64,000 nucleotides of DNA, taken from Procambarus clarkii (Eukaryota > Arthropoda > Malacostraca > Decapoda > Cambaridae). Each line of letters starts with the position of its first letter. Within the stretch, counting starts at the first letter, position 1. The notes under the pieces are model-generated. The model was given only the letters and a program-made list of their open reading frames with translations, was not told where the DNA came from and did no database searches. Below, piece by piece: positions 57,366 to 64,000 of this stretch. The position numbers and the translations under genes were made by a program. Location: positions 40,034,897-40,098,896 of the forward strand of contig NC_091176.1 in assembly GCF_040958095.1 (NCBI RefSeq), read 5' to 3'.

Positions 57366-57789
57366 AGATAATCAGATTTTATACCACAGATTCAGACCCA
57401 GTAAGTTAGAGGAGGAGAACGATTCTGCTAACGTCGACTAGTTGGTAGTTCCTACCTCCTTAAGGAAGGAAATCTTCCACTCTTTTCCACCCATGCCATC
57501 TCCAACTTTTATAGATGATTCATTTTCTGGCTTCAGTGATAATGCATCTGATACAAGTAATATAAATGAACAGTGTTAGCGGCTTCTATGGTGGTGTTTT
57601 CCATAGATATTTTCAGGAATAACTGAATTTCTTCCAGATTGGCTGACTCTCTTCCTGAATAACTGGATCTCTTCCAGAGTGACTGAATCTCTTCCAGTGA
57701 GGGACCTTACAAAGCAATCTTTTCAAGACTACCTTACAAATTGATCTTTTCCTATAATCTTTTCAAGACTACTTTATGCTTCACAAGCT
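57366..57789 (+). other. Possible decayed 5' part of a piggyBac transposase
   Basis: Contains acidic and serine-rich short frames (FIDDSFSGFSDNASDTSN near 57,510-57,580) of the sort found at piggyBac N-termini, then a region with tandem-like repeats of ctcttccagagtgactgaat. The catalytic core (DDD) is absent. This is a weak assignment that leans on the next feature. Confidence 0.3.
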
Positions 57790-57965
57790 TGGCTACATAC
57801 CACCTATAGGTACTAAAGCCAAGGGTGTACACGAGTGCGTTATTTGCAAGCACACAGTATGAAGAAATAGGAAGCGAAACTATCTGTACCTGGTGCAATG
57901 ACAGCAAAGTCGCGCTGTGTACCATGGACTGCTTTGTTGATTATTACTCACTTCCCAAGTACTGA
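57790..57965 (+). pseudogene. piggyBac transposase C-terminal cysteine-rich tail
   Basis: One frame gives GTKAKGVHECVICKHT. After a shift the next gives ETICTWCNDSKVALC, then TMDCFVDYYSLPKY and a stop. The spaced Cys pairs (C-x2-C ... C-x2-C ... C-x3-C) followed by F-x-x-Y match the Cys-rich zinc-binding C-terminus of piggyBac-family transposases (family knowledge). The frameshift and missing body make it a relic. An AATAAA lies at about 58,056. Confidence 0.55.
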
Positions 57966-58324
57966 GTGTGTAATGCAGTGTGTTACTGTGTAAACAGTGT
58001 GTGAAACTGTCTATATTGTATTTTTAGTGAATTTTCAACAAGTAATATTGCGACAATAAACATTTATTGTGGACACATTACTGACACATGTATTACAGTT
58101 CCATGGAACATTATGAATGTTCTACTGTATACATATTCTAAAGAACTCAAATATGTACATACAAATATGTGAAGAGTAAGGCATAAAGGGGTGAAGAGTG
58201 AGCTGTAAAAATGTAAAGGATAATGAAAAAAAGGGGCGAAGCACATACAAAGAATAATAAGGTGTAGTGGGCGTGGCATGTTACAGTCTTCTATGTTGGC
58301 ATCTTCACGTTCCGACCTTACTCT
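57966..58324. other. Spacer, possible 3' UTR of the piggyBac relic
   Basis: AT-rich with aataaa near 58,056. No other feature is recognised. Confidence 0.4.
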
Positions 58325-58715
58325 TACTCTCATGGTGGGTAGAGTGAATACCTACTTATTTGGGTATTTATGGTGGGTTGTTCTATTTTTATGTGGACAG
58401 CTTCAAGAAATGGTAATCTTCTTACATCTTGGGTTTTGTCTATTATACAAGTGTATTTATTCAACATTTCTCTTGTTAGGGTGATGTCATGGGCTTGTCT
58501 CGTGTGATTTTTAAGGGCACCTGATTGAAGATGACATGTCAAATGCCTCGTCAGCTTGGTCAACGTCATACTTATCAACAGTACTGTACTTAGATTGAAG
58601 GTTACATCCTTCGTGGTGGCAGGTGTACACATATACCACGTTTGACTGCTGTAAAGGGTTCTCTGTCGGCTTCGGCCTGTTTTTAAGGAAATACCCAGGG
58701 ATAGCCTGAAAAAAA
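58325..58715 (-). pseudogene. Penelope-like element GIY-YIG endonuclease remnant
   Basis: Reading the minus strand, one frame gives NVVYVYTCHHEGCNLQSK (the GIY-like half with a Cys/His motif). The next gives ISMTLTKLTRHLTCHLQSGA (the YIG-like half, here degenerate), then REMLNKYTCIID, RRLPFLEAVHIK with the conserved Glu, and PTIN. This order is that of the C-terminal GIY-YIG nuclease of Penelope-like retroelements (family knowledge). There is one frameshift between the halves, and no reverse transcriptase is adjacent. Confidence 0.65.
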
Positions 58716-58729
58716 TAAAGGAGTCAGGG

Positions 58730-59252
58730 TTAAATCATCTTTCTGGATTGAGATTCGGTGGGAGGCTCTGAGAATCTTGAGGGACAGCTGTAGTTACTTG
58801 CGGGTTGGAGATGAGCCGTCACCATGACTGGCTGGGAGATGTCCTCTTTTTCGTTGGTCGGTTGTACCTCCTCTACAATGTATTTCATAACAGGGTTTTC
58901 CGTGGCAGAGTCACATACCTGTGGTTTGTTACTGATAATGAGGTTCACGGGTTCTTGATCTTCTGGCAAGTCGTTGCCCAGGAGAAGTTGAATTCCTGGC
59001 ATGGGGAAAGGTTTCTCCCTTATGGCGACTTGGACCTCACCAAGGATGAAAGAACAATCAAGGTGGACTGTAGCGAGTGGGTATGGAGTGGTTGCAGTGA
59101 GGTTGGTGATGAGGACGGTTTCTCCTGTGTAGGTGATGTTGGGTGCAGCTACTTTGAGGAGTATGGATTGTAGAGCAGCTCTGTCCCTCAAGATGTTCAA
59201 AGACAAACTCTTCAGCACGGGTGGGACACGAACAAGGGGACACAGGTGGAAA
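58730..59252 (-). pseudogene. Gypsy-like retrotransposon protease-region remnant
   Basis: The minus-strand frame reads LRDRAALQSILLK, then NITYTGE, YPLATVHLDC, GEVQVAIREKPFPMPG and LLLGNDLP, a retropepsin-like arrangement seen in Gypsy-type pol. The catalytic D-T/S-G triplet appears as D-R-A and the final LGND motif is retained. The frame ends at 58,730 shortly after. With the altered active site it is inactive. It is separated from its upstream gag part by a LINE fragment (59,262-59,487). Confidence 0.55.
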
Positions 59253-59261
59253 CTTAGTACC

Positions 59262-59487
59262 CAGATGAGCCACAGAGACGTTAGAAATAATTTTTTCAGT
59301 GTCAGAGTAGTTAATAAATGGAATGCACTAGGAAGTGATGTGGTGGAGGCTGACTCCATACACATTTTCAAATGTAGATATAATAGAGCCCAGTAGGCTC
59401 AGGAATCTGTACACCAGTTGATTGACAGTTGAGAGGCGGGACCAAAGAGCCAAAGCTCAACCCCCGCAAGCACAATTAGGTGAGTAC
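59262..59487 (+). mobile_element. 5'-truncated LINE 3' end inserted in the Gypsy-like relic
   Basis: Encodes the last residues of a CR1/L2-like ORF2 (FFSVRVVNKWNALGSDVVEA ... FKCRYNRAQ, stop at about 59,397). A 3' UTR follows with gaggcgggaccaaagagcc, agctcaacccccgcaagca and the aattaggtgagtac end, a 3' terminus I recall as common in decapod DNA. The fragment is about 225 bp. The possible short duplication agtac at both edges is too weak to rely on. Confidence 0.62.
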
Positions 59488-59880
59488 TTGAATCCTTCGC
59501 TCCGAATCTCCACCATTGGCAAAGATCGTTCCTGGATATAGGTGTCTGGAATAAAGAAAGATCAGAAGCTGGAACATGAATATTCATAACAGGCTTATGA
59601 GGTTTAGGAGGTGGTGGTTTGGGCTTATGTGACTCTCTGCTAGTGTTACAGTGGGGATTGGTACACTTTCAACTGTGAACCCATATACCTTACAGTAGCG
59701 GCAGTAGAGTGAGTAGTTGACATCAGCAGAACTCACTTTAGCAGGGCTGGACCAAGAGTTACTGGGAGGTGTCTGATGACGATCGGTGTAGTAAATTATA
59801 GGTGTCGGCCAACTGCGCAGTTAGTAAAGTTTGGTCTCTCCTTTGTCTGAAAGGTAAAGACATATGGGAGTAGGGACACG
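59488..59880 (-). pseudogene. Gypsy-like gag end with degenerate zinc knuckle
   Basis: On the minus strand YCRYCKVYGFTVE then, one frame over, CTNPHCNTS resembles a C-X2-C-X4-H-X4-C knuckle with the His replaced by Phe. It is followed by a Pro/Lys-rich stretch and SRNDLCQWWRFGAKDS. This is the portion expected just upstream of the protease remnant, which supports one element cut in two by the LINE insertion. Confidence 0.4.
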
Positions 59881-59993
59881 ACAAAAGAACTTTTCCATCA
59901 AGATGAGGTTGAAAAATAAGTAAGGGTGGTGATTTTGGCTGATTCCAACCACTTCATTTTATATCTTGTCTTATTTTGGGCGAATTCTAAAAT

Positions 59994-60990
59994 GTTCGCT
60001 GTCGTCGTGTTGGACAGTAAGTGTTCACTGTCGTCGTGTTGGACAGTAAGTGTTCACTGTCGTCGTGTTGGACAGTAAGTGTTCACTGTCGTCGTGTTGG
60101 ACAGTAAGTGTTCGCTGTCGTCGTGTTGGACAGTAAGTGTTCACTGTCGTCGTGTTGGACAGTAAGTGTTCGCTGTCGTTGTGTTGGACAGTAAGTGTTC
60201 ACTGTCGTTGTGTTGGACAGTAAGTGTTCGCTGTCGTCGTGTTGGACAGTAAGTGTTCACTGTCGTCGTGTTGGACAGTAAGTGTTCACTGTCGTCGTGT
60301 TGGACAGTAAGTGTTCACTGTCGTCGTGTTGGACAGTAAGTGTTCACTGTCGTTGTGTTGGACAGTAAGTGTTCACTGTCGTCGTGTTGGACAGTAAGTG
60401 TTCGCTGTCGTCGTGTTGGACAGTAAGTGTTCACTGTCGTCGTGTTGGACAGTAAGTGTTCGCTGTCGTCGTGTTGGACAGTAAGTGTTCGCTGTCGTCG
60501 TGTTGGACAGTAAGTGTTCACTGTCGTTGTGTTGGACAGTAAGTGTTCACTGTCGTCGTGTTGGACAGTAAGTGTTCACTGTCGTTGTGTTGGACAGTAA
60601 GTGTTCACTGTCGTCGTGTTGGACAGTAAGTGTTCACTGTCGTTGTGTTGGACAGTAAGTGTTCACTGTCGTTGTGTTGGACAGTAAGTGTTCACTGTCG
60701 TCGTGTTGGACAGTAAGTGTTCACTGTCGTTGTGTTGGACAGTAAGTGTTCGCTGTCGTCGTGTTGGACAGTAAGTGTTCACTGTCGTCGTGTTGGACAG
60801 TAAGTGTTCACTGTCGTCGTGTTGGACAGTAAGTGTTCGCTGTCGTCGTGTTGGACAGTAAGTGTTCACTGTCGTTGTGTTGGACAGTAAGTGTTCACTG
60901 TCGTCGTGTTGGACAGTAAGTGTTCGCTGTCGTCGTGTTGGACAGTAAGTGTTCACTGTCGTTGTGTTGGACAGTAAGTGTTCGCTGTCG
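59994..60990. repeat. 29-bp minisatellite
   Basis: About 34 units of tgttcactgtcgtcgtgttg followed by gacagtaag. The variation is almost wholly limited to two positions (cac/cgc and gtcgtcg/gtcgttg). A partial unit resumes at 61,853 beyond an inserted LINE. Confidence 0.95.
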
Positions 60991-60995
60991 TTGTG

Positions 60996-61852
60996 GGAAA
61001 TTAATTCGGAGGAGGACTCACTATCACTTCAAGTTGATCTAGATAGGGTTTTGAAATGGTCAAAGGATTGGCAGATGCAGTTTAATGCTGATAAATGTAA
61101 AGTTCTGAGGTTAGGTAATGATGATAGAGTTACAAGATACGAGCTAGATGGTGTTGTGATTGCGAAGTCGGATTGCGAAAGGGATCTGGGAGTTATGATT
61201 AGTAAGAATTTAAAACAAAAGGATCAATGCATAAATGTTCGTAATAAGGCAAATCGGACACTTGGATTTATTAATCGCAGCGTTAGTAACAAGACACCTG
61301 GTGTGGTTCTCAAGCTATATCTTGCTCTAGTTAGGCCCCATTTAGATTATGCAGTTCAGTTTTGGTCGCCATATTATAGAATGGATATAAATTCACTTGA
61401 ACGTGTCCAGCGTAGGATGACTAAGTTAATTCCCCAAATTAGAAATCTTTCATATGAAGAAAGATTAACAAAGCTTAAGTTGCATTCACTGGAAAGGCGA
61501 AGAGTTAGGGGTGACATGATAGAGGTTTACAAGTGGATGAATGGACATAACCGGGGGGATATTAATAGGGTATTAAAAGTATCAACACAGGACAGAACAC
61601 GAAACAATGGATATAAATTGGATAAGTTTAGATTTAGGAAAGACTTGGGTAAATACTGGTTCAGTAACAGGGTTGTTGATTTGTGGAACCAATTGCCGCG
61701 TAACATTGTGGAGGTGGGGTCCCTCGATTGTTTCAAGCACGGGTTGGACAAGTATATGAGTGGGATTGGGTGGTTATAGAATAGGAGCTGCCTCGTATGG
61801 GCCAATAGGCCTTCTGCAGTTACCTTTGTTCTTATGTTCTTATGTTCTTATG
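60996..61852 (+). mobile_element. 5'-truncated CR1-type LINE inserted in the 29-bp array
   Basis: Covers the C-terminal quarter of ORF2 and the 3' UTR, ending in three copies of the 8-mer ttcttatg. CR1 elements are known for 8-bp 3' repeats. Flanked by ttgtg (60,991-60,995 and 61,853-61,857), and the minisatellite sequence continues on both sides, so the insertion point is directly visible. Confidence 0.85.
61008..61779 (+). pseudogene. CR1-type ORF2 C-terminal fragment
   Basis: About 255 codons from NSEEDSLSLQ to SGIGWL and a stop. They contain the RT thumb and connection part (WQMQFNADKCKVLRLG, VRPHLDYAVQFWSPYY, SLERVQRRMTKLIP) but lack the catalytic RT motifs. It is open but 5'-truncated, so it is not functional. 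It is nearly identical to the C-terminal part of 62,044-64,000; I noticed one residue change (ERD against ERN). Confidence 0.85.
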
Positions 61853-61879
61853 TTGTGTTGGACAGTGTTTGCTGGGATG

Positions 61880-61972
61880 TATCGTGCAAACAGAGAGGTC
61901 CCAGGACAGAGCCACGAGGCACTCCACCCACAACACTTATTAGTGGTACAACGGTGTTATGGGAGGTAAATT
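61880..61972 (-). mobile_element. Short fragment of another LINE RT, target of the minus-strand LINE
   Basis: The minus strand encodes VGGVPRGSVLGPL, the RT motif corresponding to GVPQGSVLGPLLF in the neighbouring LINE but with distinct bases. About 45-60 bp is recognisable. The minus-strand CR1 copy ends at about 61,973, right beside it. Confidence 0.5.
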
Positions 61973-64000
61973 TAAGAACATAAGAACATAAGAACAAAGG
62001 TAACTGCAGAAGGCCTATTGGCCCATACGAGGCAGCTCCTATTCTATAACCACCCAATCCCACTCATATACTTGTCCAACCCGTGCTTGAAACAATCGAG
62101 GGACCCCACCTCCACAATGTTACGCGGCAATTGGTTCCACAAATCAACAACCCTGTTACTGAACCAGTATTTACCCAAGTCTTTCCTAAATCTAAACTTA
62201 TCCAATTTATATCCATTGTTTCGTGTTCTGTCCTGTGTTGATACTTTTAATACCCTATTAATATCCCCCCGGTTATGTCCATTCATCCACTTGTAAACCT
62301 CTATCATGTCACCCCTAACTCTTCGCCTTTCCAGTGAATGCAACTTAAGCTTTGTTAATCTTTCTTCATATGAAAGATTTCTAATTTGGGGAATTAACTT
62401 AGTCATCCTACGCTGGACACGTTCAAGTGAATTTATATCCATTCTATAATATGGCGACCAAAACTGAACTGCATAATCTAAATGGGGCCTAACTAGAGCA
62501 AGATATAGCTTGAGAACCACACCAGGTGTCTTGTTACTAACGCTGCGATTAATAAATCCAAGTGTCCGATTTGCCTTATTACGAACATTTATGCATTGAT
62601 CCTTTTGTTTTAAATTCTTACTAATCATAACTCCCAGATTCCTTTCGCAATCCGACTTCGCAATCACAACACCATCTAGCTCGTATCTTGTAACTCTATC
62701 ATCATTACCTAACCTCAGAACTTTACATTTATCAGCATTAAACTGCATCTGCCAATCCTTTGACCATTTCAAAACCCTATCTAGATCAACTTGAAGTGAT
62801 AGTGAGTCCTCCTCCGAATTAATTTCCCTACCGATTTTCGTATCATCGGCAAATTTGCAAATGTTGCTACTCAAACCTGAATCTAAATCATTTATATATA
62901 TTATAAACAACAGAGGTCCCAGGACAGAGCCTTGAGGCACTCCACTTACAACATTTTCCCACTCTGACTTGATTCCATTTATACTAACTCTCTGTTTCCT
63001 TTGGTATAGCCATGCCCTAATCCAGCTTAATATAGCGCCCCCAATACCATGAGACTCTATTTTTTTAATCAGTCTTTCATGTGGCACTGTATCAAAAGCT
63101 TTGCTAAAGTCAAGGTATACAACATCGCAATCCTTACCACTATCAACTGCCTCAACAATGCTAGAATAAAAAGATAACAAATTTGTTAAACATGAACGGC
63201 CATTTATAAAACCATGTTGCGACTCAATTATTAATTTATGTTTTTCAAGATGAAGACGAATTTTATTTGCTATTATAGATTCGAGTAACTTTCCCACAAT
63301 AGACGTTAGGCTAATTGGTCGATAGTTAGACGCAAGTGATCTATCTCCTTTCTTAAAAACTGGTATCACATTAGCAACTTTCCAAAACTCTGGCACTCTG
63401 CCTGACTCTATTGATTTATTAAATATGGTTGACAGTGGGTCACAAAGCTCCTCTTTGCATTCTTTAAGCACCCTAGCAAACACTTCATCCGGCCCTGGGG
63501 ATTTGTTTGGTTTGAGTTTTACTATTTGTTTAAGAACATCCTCCCTGGTAACTGCTAAACTCGTCAACCTGTCCTCGTCCCCACCCACATAGACTTGTTC
63601 GGCTGAAGGCATATTGTTAAGTTCCTCTTTAGTAAATACAGATACAAAATATTTATTAAAAATACTACTCATCTCTTCATCACTATCTGTTATTTGACCT
63701 GTCTCAGTTTTTAATGGACCTATCCTTTCCCTAGTCTTAGTACGATATAACTGAAAAAACCCTTTAGGATTTGTCTTTGCTTGCCCTGCTATGCGAACTT
63801 CATAGTTTCTTTTTGCTTTCCTTATCTCTTTTTTAACATTTCTAACCAGTTGTACGAATTCCTGTTCTAAAGTGACCTCCCCATTTTTAATCCTTTTGTA
63901 CCAAGCTCTCTTTTTACCTATAAGGTTCTTCAAATTCTTTGTTATCCACTTTGGGTCATTAGTATACGATCTATTCAATTTGTATGGTATACTACGTTCC
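61973..64000 (-). mobile_element. CR1-type LINE, runs off the right window edge
   Basis: The 3' end, with repeated cataagaa tail units, is at 61,973. ORF2 reads leftward and is still open at the window edge. It lies tail to tail with 60,996-61,852 with a 120-bp spacer, forming a long inverted repeat. Confidence 0.88.
62044..64000 (-). CDS. CR1-type LINE ORF2: reverse transcriptase, intact as far as visible
   Basis: More than 644 codons without a stop, continuing beyond the window, so the endonuclease is outside. A basic linker (KKRAWYKRIKNGE ... RKAKRNYEVRIAG) precedes the RT: LKPNKSPGPDEV, NYRPISLTSIVGKLLE, VYLDFSKAFDTVPHERL (first catalytic Asp), GVPQGSVLGPLLF and the FADD box (KFADDTK). 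The thumb/C-terminal part is as in the + copy and ends GIGWL. There is no RNase H. The domain order, RT motifs and 8-bp 3' tail fit the CR1 superfamily; L2/Rex-type relatives are possible. The unbroken frame suggests recent activity. Confidence 0.88.
   Translation of the reverse strand, partial: ERSIPYKLNRSYTNDPKWITKNLKNLIGKKRAWYKRIKNGEVTLEQEFVQLVRNVKKEIRKAKRNYEVRIAGQAKTNPKGFFQLYRTKTRERIGPLKTETGQITDSDEEMSSIFNKYFVSVFTKEELNNMPSAEQVYVGGDEDRLTSLAVTREDVLKQIVKLKPNKSPGPDEVFARVLKECKEELCDPLSTIFNKSIESGRVPEFWKVANVIPVFKKGDRSLASNYRPISLTSIVGKLLESIIANKIRLHLEKHKLIIESQHGFINGRSCLTNLLSFYSSIVEAVDSGKDCDVVYLDFSKAFDTVPHERLIKKIESHGIGGAILSWIRAWLYQRKQRVSINGIKSEWENVVSGVPQGSVLGPLLFIIYINDLDSGLSSNICKFADDTKIGREINSEEDSLSLQVDLDRVLKWSKDWQMQFNADKCKVLRLGNDDRVTRYELDGVVIAKSDCERNLGVMISKNLKQKDQCINVRNKANRTLGFINRSVSNKTPGVVLKLYLALVRPHLDYAVQFWSPYYRMDINSLERVQRRMTKLIPQIRNLSYEERLTKLKLHSLERRRVRGDMIEVYKWMNGHNRGDINRVLKVSTQDRTRNNGYKLDKFRFRKDLGKYWFSNRVVDLWNQLPRNIVEVGSLDCFKHGLDKYMSGIGWL

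Overview
The window is eukaryotic, repeat-dominated nuclear DNA. It has spliced exons with GT/AG borders, no operon-like coding and no RNA genes that I can see. The retroelement mix (I-type LINEs with RNase H, CR1-type LINEs with an 8-bp 3' tail repeat, Penelope-like, DIRS-like, Gypsy-like and piggyBac-like remnants), together with the style of the satellite arrays, suggests an arthropod, most likely a decapod crustacean such as a crayfish or shrimp. That taxonomic call is inference from family recollection, not a database result.

Layout. Positions 1-18,879 (copy A) and about 30,429-51,735 (copy B) are two very similar versions of one segment in the same orientation. In order each holds a TTCTGTT/19-bp array, a 12-bp array, a 20-21-bp CT-rich array carrying a solo-LTR-like insertion, about 4.7 kb of non-array DNA, one exon of the mitochondrial HSP90 paralogue TRAP1, a huge C-run/ACTAGT minisatellite (7.0 kb in A, 4.8 kb in B), and a 38-bp array. 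Copy B also carries a 6.3-kb I-type LINE that copy A lacks; A shows the empty site. Between the copies lie a 500-N assembly gap (18,880-19,379), a second copy of the same LINE family (19,380-21,750), a 4.3-kb 20-bp minisatellite ending in an inverted turn-around, a 52-bp array and a 39-bp array.

Right of copy B (51,736-64,000) are a decayed DIRS-type recombinase, a non-autonomous element with terminal inverted repeats, two more TRAP1 exons (one with a 1-nt frameshift, the next with an in-frame TGA), a TTAA-flanked piggyBac-like element, a piggyBac transposase tail, a Penelope-like GIY-YIG endonuclease remnant, a Gypsy-like gag/protease remnant split by a LINE 3' end, a 29-bp minisatellite, and two CR1-type LINE copies arranged tail to tail (the second has an open reverse transcriptase frame running off the window).

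Only one host gene is recognised, TRAP1, as one duplicated exon plus two downstream exons, all on the + strand and in splice-compatible phases. Its last exons here look damaged, so this is either a TRAP1 pseudogene or a badly resolved allele. The A/B pair looks either like a tandem segmental duplication or like two haplotypes placed in series around the gap. Tandem arrays fill roughly 40% of the window, and most dated mobile-element insertions landed inside them.
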